Positions 17,648 through 26,448 of a stretch of DNA of 64,000 bases are shown here, piece by piece. Origin of the DNA: Cytophagales bacterium. GTDB lineage: Bacteria > Bacteroidota > Bacteroidia > Cytophagales > Spirosomataceae. The DNA is taken from positions 1 to 64,000 of the forward strand of contig JAAFJE010000018.1 of NCBI GenBank assembly GCA_013298025.1, in the 5' to 3' direction. The number at the start of each line of letters is the position of its first letter. Position 1 is the first letter of the stretch. The notes beneath the pieces are model-generated. The model saw only the letters and a program-made list of their open reading frames with translations. It was not told the DNA's origin and made no database searches. Both the position numbers and the translations under genes were made by a program.

Positions 17648-18166
17648 ATGTACCAATCCTTTGAAACACCCCGTTTGTTGCTCAAGCCCACTACCCTTGC
17701 CGATGCCGATTTTATTTTGGCGTTGCTCAATACGCCCAAATGGCTACAATTTATCGGCGACCGAAACGTAAAAAACCTAAGCGATGCCGAAGCTTACATT
17801 CAAAGCCGCATCATAGCTCAATATCAACGCCTTGGCTTTGGCAATTATACCCTCATTAGAAAAGAAGACGGAGCCAAAATCGGAAGTTGTGGCTTGTACA
17901 GCCGTGAAGGATTGGCAGGCATCGACTTAGGCTATGCTCTTTTGCCATCTTACGAAGGCAAGGGCTATGGCTCTGAAGCGGCCAAACACTTGTTAGAAGC
18001 CGCTTTTCAGGTATTTCAACTTCCTGTGGTAAAAGCCATTACACATCCAGCCAACACCGCTTCGCAACAACTGCTCGAAAAACTAGGCTTTTCCTCACTC
18101 GGAACAACCATAATCCAAGAAGAAACCTTATGTTTGTACGAAATAACAAACGCACAAAATCTTTAG
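17648..18166 (+). CDS. GNAT-family N-acetyltransferase (RimJ/RimL-like)
   Basis: This is a 172-aa acetyl-CoA-dependent acyltransferase of the Acetyltransf_3 type. It starts with the family-typical FETPRLLLKPTTLADADFIL. The acetyl-CoA-binding region is IDLGYALLPSYEGKGYGSEA (Q/RxxGxG/A variant EGKGYG), then AITHPANTASQQLLEKLGF. Ribosomal-protein or small-molecule amine substrates are both possible. The glyoxalase-fold gene starts 5 bases after its stop, so the two are likely co-transcribed. Confidence 0.9.
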   Translation: MYQSFETPRLLLKPTTLADADFILALLNTPKWLQFIGDRNVKNLSDAEAYIQSRIIAQYQRLGFGNYTLIRKEDGAKIGSCGLYSREGLAGIDLGYALLPSYEGKGYGSEAAKHLLEAAFQVFQLPVVKAITHPANTASQQLLEKLGFSSLGTTIIQEETLCLYEITNAQNL

Positions 18167-18170
18167 AGCC

Positions 18171-18530
18171 ATGCAAGCACCCATTCCTATTATCCGAATT
18201 TTTGACGAAGAAAAAGCAAAAGCCTTTTATGTGCATTACCTTGGTTTTACAGTAGATTGGGAACACCGTTTTGAGCCAACCATGCCCATTTATTTTCAAA
18301 TTTCGCAAGGCAATTGTCTGATACATTTATCTGAACACCCCGGCGATTGTACCCCCGGAGCAGCCCTTCGCATAGCAGTAGCCGACCTCGTTGCCTTTCA
18401 CCAGCATTTACAAAGTAAGGATTATTCACTTGCCAATCCGTCGGTCGTGACACAGCCTTGGGGATTCTACGAAATGAACATCACCGACCCTTTTGGCAAT
18501 CGGATGATTTTTTGTCAGCCTATTGTTTAA
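18171..18530 (+). CDS. Glyoxalase/bleomycin-resistance-fold protein
   Basis: This 119-aa protein has a single VOC-fold unit with the beta-alpha-beta-beta-beta pattern: IPIIRIFDEEKAKAFYVHYL, FTVDWEHRF, IYFQISQGNCLIHLSEHPGD and a C-terminal NITDPFGNRMIFCQP. The ending DPFGNRM/I is characteristic. Members bind metal or sequester drugs; bleomycin-type resistance is a family label, not shown here. It lies four bases after the acetyltransferase stop. Confidence 0.85.
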   Translation: MQAPIPIIRIFDEEKAKAFYVHYLGFTVDWEHRFEPTMPIYFQISQGNCLIHLSEHPGDCTPGAALRIAVADLVAFHQHLQSKDYSLANPSVVTQPWGFYEMNITDPFGNRMIFCQPIV

Positions 18531-18608
18531 AAAAGAGAAGGGCTTGTGTTTTTTTCGATAAATATGTGACTTTCTGCGTTCGGTTTCGTCATAAGTAGAA
18601 AACAACAG

Positions 18609-19709
18609 ATGGAGAATTATACGGAAAAAGCCTACCAAATAGCCCTTTCGCTTGTACCCAAAATTGGCGATGTGCTTATTCGCCAATTGATAAGTTATTG
18701 TGGTTCAGCCGAACAAGTCTTTCTTACGCCCAAACGCAAGTTGCTCAAGATTCCGAATATTGGGGAAATTTTAGCCCATAATATTCAACAAAAAACCTAT
18801 TTGCCTCATGCCGAACAAATCTTAGAAAGGGCGAAAAAAGAGCAAGTGCAAATCTTATTTTACACCGACGAAGCCTATCCTACACGCCTCAAAACCCTTT
18901 ACGATGCTCCTGCTTTGCTGTATTTTAAAGGCAAAGGCAACCTCAACCCCAGCAGAAGCGTTGCCATTGTTGGCACACGCAAAATGACCGATTATGGCAA
19001 ACATATCACCGAACAAATCGTAGAAAACTTGGCAACGCATCAGGTTTGTTGCATCAGTGGTTTGGCATTTGGGATTGATATTGTAGCCCATCGGGCTTGC
19101 CTCAAACACCATGTTTCTACGTTGGGCATCATGGCCAATGGCATCAATCGGGTGTATCCGACCCAACATAAATCTACGGCACATCAGATGCTTGCCCAAG
19201 GGGGTATTTTATCAGAACATCCTTTTGGCATCGAACCCGAACCGCATTTTTTTCCCCAACGCAACCGCATTATTGCAGGCATGGCCGATGCCGTTGTGGT
19301 AGTAGAAGCGGCGACTAAAGGAGGAGCATTGATTACCGCCGAATTTGCCAACAATTACCACAAAGAGGTTTTTGCCGTACCGGGGCAATTAGGAAAATCG
19401 TTTTCGGAAGGTTGTAATTTGCTCATCAGAAACAACAAAGCCCAAATTTATACCCACATCAACGACCTCGTAGAAGCCCTCAACTGGGACTTACCTGCCG
19501 ATGCCGTGCATCAACCACTTTCTTTTGCTGGACTATCGCACGAAGAAATCCAAGTGATGACGCTTTTACACAAAAATGGGATGATGCACATCGACGAGCT
19601 CAGTTGGCAATCGCAAATTTTTATCGCCAAGCTTTCTTCGGTCTTATTAAGCCTCGAATTTCAAGGTTTTGTCAAGTCTTTTCCCGGTAAAAAATATGGC
19701 ATAGCCTAA
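18609..19709 (+). CDS. dprA: DNA-processing protein DprA (Smf)
   Basis: DprA binds incoming single-stranded DNA and loads RecA during natural transformation. The protein has 366 aa. An N-terminal HhH/SAM-like segment (IGDVLIRQLISYCGSAEQVF, IPNIGEILAHNI) precedes the Rossmann core: VAIVGTRKMTDYGKHITEQI, then SGLAFGIDIVAHRACL, PQRNRIIAGMADAVVVVEAA and GGALITAEFANNYHKEVFAV with PGQLGKSFSEGCNLLIRNN. A C-terminal winged-helix (DML1-like) domain spans about residues 300-366. All hallmark motifs are intact. No other competence gene is in the window. Confidence 0.96.
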   Translation: MENYTEKAYQIALSLVPKIGDVLIRQLISYCGSAEQVFLTPKRKLLKIPNIGEILAHNIQQKTYLPHAEQILERAKKEQVQILFYTDEAYPTRLKTLYDAPALLYFKGKGNLNPSRSVAIVGTRKMTDYGKHITEQIVENLATHQVCCISGLAFGIDIVAHRACLKHHVSTLGIMANGINRVYPTQHKSTAHQMLAQGGILSEHPFGIEPEPHFFPQRNRIIAGMADAVVVVEAATKGGALITAEFANNYHKEVFAVPGQLGKSFSEGCNLLIRNNKAQIYTHINDLVEALNWDLPADAVHQPLSFAGLSHEEIQVMTLLHKNGMMHIDELSWQSQIFIAKLSSVLLSLEFQGFVKSFPGKKYGIA

Positions 19710-19855
19710 ACAGGATGCTACATGATACTTACCTTATAATTTTCCCGTAATTTTGATTTATCTCTTCTTTCAATATACCTTCTAAATATATATTGAGTGG
19801 CATCAACGGCAATGATGCCCTCGAAAGTAATAGCCTCGTCAAAAACCATTAACGA

Positions 19856-20914
19856 ATGATTACTAGAAGAAGTTTTTTGGCGTGTATGAGTGCTTTGCCA
19901 GCATGGCAACAACTTTACACACAAGTCCCCTCACTTCCATTATCGGCATTTGCTCAAAAGCTACAGCCACAAAGACGAATCTTAGAATTACCCGGCTATT
20001 TTGTCTGGTGCAATGCCCCTATTGTCGCTCCAGATGGCAAAATTCATGTCTTTTTTTCTCGTTGGAAAGATACCTACGGCATGGGTGGCTGGATTCATAA
20101 AAGTGAAATTGCTCATGCCATTGCCGAACACCCCACAGGGCCTTATGAAGTAACCGAAACGGTACTTGCTCCCAGAGGCACGGGGCATTGGGATGCCACT
20201 ACTTGCCATAACCCTCATATTCAATATGTTGATGGGCAATACTGCTTATTTTACATGGGCAATGCCAATGGCAAAACCGATACCAAACGTATCGGCTTGG
20301 CTACCGCTCCGGGTTTGAATGGCCCTTGGACTCGCTACGAGCAACCACTACTCGAAGCAGGAAAGGCTGGCACTTGGGACGACCATTGTACGACGAATCC
20401 TTCTTTTATCAAAAAAGGAAAAAACGACTATTGGCTTTACTACAAATCTTGGAATACCGCCGATTATACCCAAGCCAAAGGAAGTATCAGAGGCAATAGA
20501 AAATATGGCTTGGCAACCGCCTCAAGCCTTTTGGGTCCTTACGAACGCTACGAGGGAAACCCTATTCTTGATTTTTCGGGCATGGGACAAAACCAACAGT
20601 TAGAAGACGCTTTTATTTATCGGTCAGGGCGTAAATTTCACCTGATTGCACGTGACATGGGCTATTTTAATCATGAAGTAGGTTTATGGATGGATTCAAC
20701 AAATGGAAAAAAATGGGATGCTCCCCAAGTGGCTTATCTCCCAGCCTCCAACTACATACAAGAGCCTCCGCCCCCTGCCCATCTCAAACGCTATGGTAGA
20801 TTTGAACGACCTCAATTATTACTCGAACATGGCAAACCGACTTATTTGTTTGCAGCCATGCAAGGAGGCAAATATGCCACGTCATCGGGCTTTGTTTTCA
20901 AAATTGAGGCATAA
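19856..20914 (+). CDS. Exported five-bladed beta-propeller glycoside hydrolase (GH43/GH117-like)
   Basis: This 352-aa exported enzyme is likely. The N-terminus MITRRSFLACMSALP fits a twin-arginine (Tat) signal. The body has repeated propeller strands of the GH43/GH32/GH117 type: CNAPIVAPDGKIHVFFSRW, HNPHIQYVDGQYCLFYMGN, TNPSFIKKGKNDYWLYYKSW and LEDAFIYRSGRKFHLIARDM. The Asp and Glu residues near these strands are candidates for catalysis, but I cannot assign the triad. It is the first gene of a three-gene run with GH2 and PL11 enzymes, so it probably trims side chains of the same plant polysaccharide. A -7-like TAATTTTG lies at 19748-19755. The exact family is uncertain. Confidence 0.7.
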   Translation: MITRRSFLACMSALPAWQQLYTQVPSLPLSAFAQKLQPQRRILELPGYFVWCNAPIVAPDGKIHVFFSRWKDTYGMGGWIHKSEIAHAIAEHPTGPYEVTETVLAPRGTGHWDATTCHNPHIQYVDGQYCLFYMGNANGKTDTKRIGLATAPGLNGPWTRYEQPLLEAGKAGTWDDHCTTNPSFIKKGKNDYWLYYKSWNTADYTQAKGSIRGNRKYGLATASSLLGPYERYEGNPILDFSGMGQNQQLEDAFIYRSGRKFHLIARDMGYFNHEVGLWMDSTNGKKWDAPQVAYLPASNYIQEPPPPAHLKRYGRFERPQLLLEHGKPTYLFAAMQGGKYATSSGFVFKIEA

Positions 20915-20976
20915 ACATCATCGACTTATTCGTTTATTTTTGGTCATATTTATTTTTTTTAAAATCCTACTAACTC

Positions 20977-23883
20977 GTGAAATTTAGCTTTAAACTTTTA
21001 TTCGTAGCCTTTTGCCTCTTTTTATGCCATAGCATGAGCCATGCACAAGCTACCCAAATAGACCTACAAGGCACATGGCGATTTGCCATCGACTCGCTCG
21101 ACAAAGGCATTCAAGAAAAATGGTTTACCCGCAAACTAGGCGATAAAATCCAATTGCCTGGCTCTATGCTCGAAAACAACAAAGGCAATCTGGTTACGCT
21201 TCAAACCCAATGGACGGGCAGTATTTACGATAGTTCTTGGTATTTCAACCCTCGCATGGCAAAATACAGGCAAGGGCTTCGGCCAAAATTTCCCTTTTGG
21301 CTCACTCCTCGCAAGCATTATATAGGGGCGGCTTGGTACCAAAGAACTTTTACCATTCCTAAAAATTGGAAAAATCAAAGAATTTCCTTGTATTTAGAAC
21401 GGCCACATACCGAGTCAACGGTGTGGATTGATGGGCAAGAAATAGGTTTACAAAATTCGCTTTGTGTAGCCCATGTGTATGATTTGACCAACAAGCTTTC
21501 CGTAGGAAAACATACCCTGAGTATCAGAATAGACAACCGTACCAAAGCCATCAATGTAGGTAAAGATTCGCATAGCATCACCGACCACACCCAAGGCAAC
21601 TGGAACGGCATTGTGGGTAAAATTACGTTGGCAACCGAAGGACAAGTATGGCTTTCGGATGTACAGGTATATCCGAATGTCAAAGAAAAAATAGCCAAAG
21701 TTGTGGTACAGCTCGAAAATAACCAAGGCAAAACCACAGACGGAACTATCGTATTGGCAGCCAATAGCTTCAATTCGCCCCAAACACATCAGACGCAAGC
21801 CCTTACTGTGGCTTTTTCGGCAACACAAGGCAGCAATACCTTCACTTATACCTTGCCAATGGGCAAGGATTTTCTGACGTGGGATGAATTTTCACCAGCT
21901 TTGTATCGGTTGAATGTACAGGTAAAAACGCCTCAAGGCTTACAATCAGTCCGAAATGTACAGTTTGGAATGAGAGATTTTGCCATCAACGGCACTCGAT
22001 TTGAAATCAACGGGCGACCTATTTTTTTACGAGGAACAGTAGAAAATTGCCAGTTTCCTCTTACGGGCTACGCTCCTATGGATGTACCTTCTTGGGAAAA
22101 AGTATTCAGAAAAGCGAAATCTTATGGGTTGAATCATTTCCGCTTCCACTCGTACTGTCCGCCTGAAGCCGCCTTTATCGCCGCCGATTTAGTGGGGATT
22201 TACCTCCAACCCGAAGGACCAAGCTGGGCGAATCATGGGTCATCGTTGGGCGATGGTCATCCGATTGACCAATACATCATGGACGAAACCAATCGCATGG
22301 CAAAAGAATATGGCAATTATGCTTCGTTTTGTATGCTGGCGTATGGCAACGAACCCAGAGGAAGCAAACAAGTAGAATATTTGACAAAATTTATCAAATA
22401 TTGGCAAGCCAAAGACCCTCGTCGCAAATATACAGGGGCTTCGGTGGCGATGAGTTGGCCACTGGTGCCTGCCAACGAATACATGATTAAATCGGGGCCA
22501 AGAGGATTGCCTTGGGATAAACTTCCTGCCAGTAATACCGATTTTGGAGATAAAGTAAAAGCGTTTACCGTGCCTTATATTACGCATGAACTTGGGCAGT
22601 GGTGTGTGTTTCCGAATTTTGAAGAAATCAAAAAATACAAAGGATTATACGAAGCCCGCAATTTTGAACTTTTTGAAGAAGACCTCCACGACAGAGGCAT
22701 GGGCGACCGTGGCAAAGCGTTTTTGATGGCTTCGGGTAAATTGCAAGCCATCAGCTACAAACACGAAATGGAAATGGCTTTACGCACACCTTTATCGGCT
22801 GGTTTTCAAATGCTTGGACTCAACGATTATTCTGGACAAGGAACGGCATTAGTAGGGGTACTTGATAGTTTTTGGGAAGAAAAAGGATACATTGATGCCA
22901 CAGGCTTTCGGCAGTTTTGCGACACAACCGTGATTTTAAGCCGTTTTCCAAAATTCATTTTCCAACAACAAGAAACAATCCATGTGCCTTTAGAATTATA
23001 TCATTTTGGACAAAAAGTTTTAGATAAAGCCCAAGTAGAATGGAGTATTAGCAATGAACAAGGACAACTTTTAACAACAGGACGCTTTGAACCCAAGGCT
23101 TTTGGCTGGGGCAATAACCAAGCCATCGGAACAGTCAGTTATGCTCCACAAGCCATTACACAAGCAAGCAAATTGGTACTAAAAACATGGATAAAAGGCT
23201 CTGGCGTTCAGAACCAATGGGAGTTCTGGGTTTATCCGAGTCAACTCAATGTAGTACCTAGCCATGAGATTTATGTTTGTACTTCGCTCGACGACAAAGC
23301 ATTAACCATACTAAACGATGGTGGCAAAGTTTTACTACAAGCGGCGGGCAAAGTAGAGCGAGGCAAAGAAGTAGTCAACTATTTACAACCTGTTTTCTGG
23401 AATACTTCTTGGTTTAAGATGCGTCCGCCGCATACGTTAGGCTTTCTTTGCGACCCCAAACATCCTGCTTTTCAGCATTTTCCTACCGAATACCACGCCA
23501 ACGTACAATGGTGGGAATTGGTACAAAAAGCCCAAGTAATGCTTTTAGACGAATTTCCGAAAGGTTTTCAACCCATTGTGCAGCCTATTGACACTTGGTT
23601 TTTAAACCGTCCGCTAGGTTTGATTGTCGAAGCCAACGTAGGCAAAGGCAAATTGTTGCTTTGTAGTGCCGACATACAAAACAACCTTGATACCAGACCC
23701 GTAGCCAAGCAACTGTTGTACAGCCTTACGCAATATATGCAGTCGGCGGCTTTCAATCCACAAACAAGCGTTGAGGCACAAGTCGTAAAAAACCTTTTTG
23801 ACAAAAACTACAAACCAAATTTCAATACATATACTAAAGACGCACCCGACGAGTTGAAGGTGAAAAAGCCTAATAGCAACTAA
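20977..23883 (+). CDS. Glycoside hydrolase family 2 protein (beta-galactosidase/glucuronidase type)
   Basis: This is an exported glycosidase, 968 aa, starting at GTG 20977; a signal peptide ends near MSHAQA. The GH2 order is visible: jelly-roll sugar-binding domain (IDLQGTWRF, GAAWYQRTFTIP), Ig-like domain (VWLSDVQVYPNVKEK), then the TIM barrel (FALNG-like INGRPIFLRGTVEN, LNHFRFHSYCPPEAA). The acid/base is Glu459 in AYGNEPRG and the nucleophile is Glu538 in ITHELGQW. A long C-terminal extension (about 300 aa) is of unknown role. It is 62 bases after the propeller glycosidase and just before the PL11 lyase; together they suggest work on rhamnogalacturonan-I. The bond cleaved is inferred, not shown. 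Confidence 0.85.
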   Translation: MKFSFKLLFVAFCLFLCHSMSHAQATQIDLQGTWRFAIDSLDKGIQEKWFTRKLGDKIQLPGSMLENNKGNLVTLQTQWTGSIYDSSWYFNPRMAKYRQGLRPKFPFWLTPRKHYIGAAWYQRTFTIPKNWKNQRISLYLERPHTESTVWIDGQEIGLQNSLCVAHVYDLTNKLSVGKHTLSIRIDNRTKAINVGKDSHSITDHTQGNWNGIVGKITLATEGQVWLSDVQVYPNVKEKIAKVVVQLENNQGKTTDGTIVLAANSFNSPQTHQTQALTVAFSATQGSNTFTYTLPMGKDFLTWDEFSPALYRLNVQVKTPQGLQSVRNVQFGMRDFAINGTRFEINGRPIFLRGTVENCQFPLTGYAPMDVPSWEKVFRKAKSYGLNHFRFHSYCPPEAAFIAADLVGIYLQPEGPSWANHGSSLGDGHPIDQYIMDETNRMAKEYGNYASFCMLAYGNEPRGSKQVEYLTKFIKYWQAKDPRRKYTGASVAMSWPLVPANEYMIKSGPRGLPWDKLPASNTDFGDKVKAFTVPYITHELGQWCVFPNFEEIKKYKGLYEARNFELFEEDLHDRGMGDRGKAFLMASGKLQAISYKHEMEMALRTPLSAGFQMLGLNDYSGQGTALVGVLDSFWEEKGYIDATGFRQFCDTTVILSRFPKFIFQQQETIHVPLELYHFGQKVLDKAQVEWSISNEQGQLLTTGRFEPKAFGWGNNQAIGTVSYAPQAITQASKLVLKTWIKGSGVQNQWEFWVYPSQLNVVPSHEIYVCTSLDDKALTILNDGGKVLLQAAGKVERGKEVVNYLQPVFWNTSWFKMRPPHTLGFLCDPKHPAFQHFPTEYHANVQWWELVQKAQVMLLDEFPKGFQPIVQPIDTWFLNRPLGLIVEANVGKGKLLLCSADIQNNLDTRPVAKQLLYSLTQYMQSAAFNPQTSVEAQVVKNLFDKNYKPNFNTYTKDAPDELKVKKPNSN

Positions 23884-23937
23884 CCTTGTCAGGTGTTTGG
23901 TGCAATAGTATCATTCTTTAATCCTAAAACTATAACC

Positions 23938-25773
23938 ATGAAAAAGAAAACGTTTCATCTCCTTTTAACCTGTTTATTGAGTATTGGGTGTTTTTTTACA
24001 AAAGCCCAATATTTAATGGAAAACCTCAACAGAGGAATTATTGCCGTAAGAACCAGTCCAACCGAAGTATTTATCAGTTGGCGTATTCTTGGCACAGAAA
24101 ATACAGAAGTAGGCTTTAATATTTATCGAGGAAAAACCAAACTCAACGACAAACCCCTGTTTGTAAGTAATTTTATTGATAAAACAGAAAAAAATGAAAG
24201 CTATACTATTTGTCCTGTCGTTCATGGAAAAGAAAGTAAAGCCGCAGAAACAGCCCAAGTATTAGCCCAAAATTTTATCGAAATCCCCCTCAAAATTCCA
24301 ACAGGAGGCACCAGTGCCAACGGACAAGCCTACACCTACAACGCCAACGATTGCAGTGTAGGCGACGTAGATGGCGATGGGCAATATGAAGTGATTGTGA
24401 AGTGGGAACCAAGCAATGCCAAAGACAACTCGCAGAGAGGCTACACAGGCAATGTGTATATAGATGCCTATCAACTCGATGGCAAACACTTGTGGCGGAT
24501 TGATTTGGGTAAAAACATCCGTGCAGGAGCACACTATACGCAATTCATGGTTTTTGATTTCGATTCAGACGGCAAGGCAGAAATTGCTTGTAAAACCGCC
24601 GACGGCACAACCGACGGGCAAGGCACTGTTATTGGCGATGCCAATGCCGACTACCGCAACGCCACAGGATATGTATTAGATGGTCCAGAATATTTAACCA
24701 TGTTTGAAGGCAAAACAGGCAAAGCACTGGCTACCGTCGATTTTGTTCCAGCCAGAGGCAAAGTAGGCAGTTGGGGCGATACCTACGGCAATCGTGTTGA
24801 CAGGTTTATTTCGGCTGTAGCCTACCTCGATGGCAAACACCCCAGCCTCATCACAGGAAGAGGCTACTACACCCGATTGGTTAGGGTAGCATGGGATTGG
24901 AAAAACGGAAAACTCACCCAGCGTTGGGTTTTCGATAGCAACGAACCAGCCAATGCCGCACACGCCAGCATGGGTAATCACCAAATGACCATTGCCGATG
25001 TTGACGGCGATGGAAAACAGGAAGTATTTAGCGGTTCGAGTGCCATTGATGATGACGGCAAAAGTCTATATTCCAACGGATTAGGGCATGGCGATGCCTT
25101 GCATTTGAGCGACATGGACCCCGACCACCCCGGCTTGGAGCTATGGCAATGCCACGAAGAACCCTCCAAATACGGAGCTTATGGCATGGAGTTTAGAGAT
25201 GCCCTTACAGGAAAACCCATTTGGGGCGTTGAAGGCAACAACAAAGATGTTGGTCGCTGCATGGCAAGCGACATCGACCCACGCTACAAAGGCTACGAAT
25301 GTTGGGGTTCGACAGGCGGTGCATTGTATAATAGCAAAGGAGAAGTCATTTCGCAAGTGCGACCAGCTTCGATGAACTTTGCTGTATGGTGGGATGGCGA
25401 CTTGACAAGAGAACTATTGGATAAAAACTATATTGCTAAATGGGACTACCAAAATAACCAAACCAACCGCATTTTTACGGCAGAAGATTGCCTATCGAAC
25501 AATGGCACCAAAGCCACACCAGCCCTGAGTGCCGACCTTTTTGGCGATTGGCGAGAAGAAGTAATGTTGAGAAAAAGCGATAACTCCGCCTTAAAAATCT
25601 TTACAACGACCATTCCAACCACTTATCGCATTGTTACGCTTATGCACGACCCACAATACAGAGTGGCGATAGCTTGGCAAAATTCGGGCTACAACCAACC
25701 GCCACACCCAAGCTTTTACCTCGGCGAAGGCATGAATCCTGTGGTACTACCAGCAATTAAAGTGGTGAAATAG
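23938..25773 (+). CDS. Rhamnogalacturonan lyase, polysaccharide lyase family 11
   Basis: This extracellular or periplasmic lyase cuts the rhamnogalacturonan-I backbone of pectin. I take ATG 23938 (611 aa); the preceding in-frame 15 codons are not signal-like. A signal peptide MKKKTFHLLLTCLLSIGCFF ends at about TKAQ. An N-terminal beta-sandwich (RTSPTEVFISWRILGTENTE) is followed by the eight-bladed propeller of PL11. Calcium loops are clear: DVDGDGQYEV, DFDSDGKAEI and DVDGDGKQEV, with DLFGDWREEV and the C-terminal YRIVTLMHDPQYRVAIAWQN, all typical of the family. It closes the CAZyme run and is followed by a strong hairpin. Confidence 0.92.
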   Translation: MKKKTFHLLLTCLLSIGCFFTKAQYLMENLNRGIIAVRTSPTEVFISWRILGTENTEVGFNIYRGKTKLNDKPLFVSNFIDKTEKNESYTICPVVHGKESKAAETAQVLAQNFIEIPLKIPTGGTSANGQAYTYNANDCSVGDVDGDGQYEVIVKWEPSNAKDNSQRGYTGNVYIDAYQLDGKHLWRIDLGKNIRAGAHYTQFMVFDFDSDGKAEIACKTADGTTDGQGTVIGDANADYRNATGYVLDGPEYLTMFEGKTGKALATVDFVPARGKVGSWGDTYGNRVDRFISAVAYLDGKHPSLITGRGYYTRLVRVAWDWKNGKLTQRWVFDSNEPANAAHASMGNHQMTIADVDGDGKQEVFSGSSAIDDDGKSLYSNGLGHGDALHLSDMDPDHPGLELWQCHEEPSKYGAYGMEFRDALTGKPIWGVEGNNKDVGRCMASDIDPRYKGYECWGSTGGALYNSKGEVISQVRPASMNFAVWWDGDLTRELLDKNYIAKWDYQNNQTNRIFTAEDCLSNNGTKATPALSADLFGDWREEVMLRKSDNSALKIFTTTIPTTYRIVTLMHDPQYRVAIAWQNSGYNQPPHPSFYLGEGMNPVVLPAIKVVK

Positions 25774-25831
25774 ATACTAGGGGCAGTACAAAGAAATGCT
25801 CTTACACCATTCTTCGTACAGCCCCTAGTAT
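25774..25831. terminator. Convergent terminator hairpin
   Basis: ATACTAGGGGC (25774-25784) and GCCCCTAGTAT (25821-25831) form a perfect 11-bp stem with a long loop, with GTAC/GTAC pairing further in. It lies between the PL11 gene and the oppositely oriented DUF5684 gene, and T-rich sequence follows on the plus side. Confidence 0.65.
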
Positions 25832-25853
25832 TTATTTTGCTAGGCTTCTACCC

Positions 25854-26225
25854 CTAGTCCACTACTGGTCCGAGGTATTGGGCATCGCCAAAGCCTAGGA
25901 TTGGGAAAAAGATAAAAGGTAAGAAAATCAGCCCTACAGTAAAGCCACTGCCTTTACCAAAGCTTTTGGCAAGTGCATTGAACATCAAAATAACAAAAAC
26001 AATGTTGACCAAAGGAATAAATAACATCACCAACCACCAAATAGGCTTACCGACGATTTCTAACAACACGATATTATCATAAATCGGTATGATAGAAGCC
26101 CAACCAGGCTTTCCAGCTTTTTCATAAATTTTCCAGCGAGCAATGATAATAATAACGCCAATAAATAAAAAAGCGATGGTAAAAGAGCCCGTCAAGAGAC
26201 CAATGAGTTCAGAAGATTCTTCCAT
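25854..26225 (-). CDS. DUF5684-type small membrane protein
   Basis: This 123-aa integral membrane protein has about four hydrophobic segments. The core is IYEKAGKPGWASIIPIYDNI followed by VLLEIVGKPIWWLVMLFIPL and ALAKSFGKGSGFTVGLIFLP. The KAGKPGWA-x-IPIYN signature is that of DUF5684 and is seen in many Bacteroidota. Function is unknown. The C-terminus FGDAQYLGPVVD is a recurrent ending in the family. It stands alone on the minus strand, bracketed by hairpins. Confidence 0.85.
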   Translation of the reverse strand: MEESSELIGLLTGSFTIAFLFIGVIIIIARWKIYEKAGKPGWASIIPIYDNIVLLEIVGKPIWWLVMLFIPLVNIVFVILMFNALAKSFGKGSGFTVGLIFLPFIFFPILGFGDAQYLGPVVD

Positions 26226-26371
26226 AAAATAAAACGAGATTTAAGGGTTTAGTAAAATAGTGTGGGTAATAAAGCAGTAAAAAGAGCATAATGGGGTGTC
26301 AGCCCAAGGCGAACAGGCGTTGTTTTTGTAGGTTTCGGGTATAGCAATTAAGCATTTTTTTTGACATATAC

Positions 26372-26427
26372 AAAAAATAAAGCTGTTATGTACAGATTTA
26401 ATCTGTCTATAACAGCTTTATTTTTTT
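26372..26427 (-). terminator. Strong terminator after the AraC regulator gene
   Basis: Left arm 26372-26389 (AAAAAATAAAGCTGTTAT) pairs with 26409-26427, and an inner ACAGAT/ATCTGT stem closes the hairpin. A and T runs flank both sides, so it can work in both directions. It lies downstream of the minus-strand AraC gene. Confidence 0.85.
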
Positions 26428-26448
26428 TCATTACCGTTTTTATATCCC

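Noticed and set aside
19748-19755. TAATTTTG considered as a promoter for the propeller glycosidase
   Set aside because: It fits TAnnTTTG but there is no TTG at a suitable distance and a hundred bases separate it from the gene; mentioned only as weak support.
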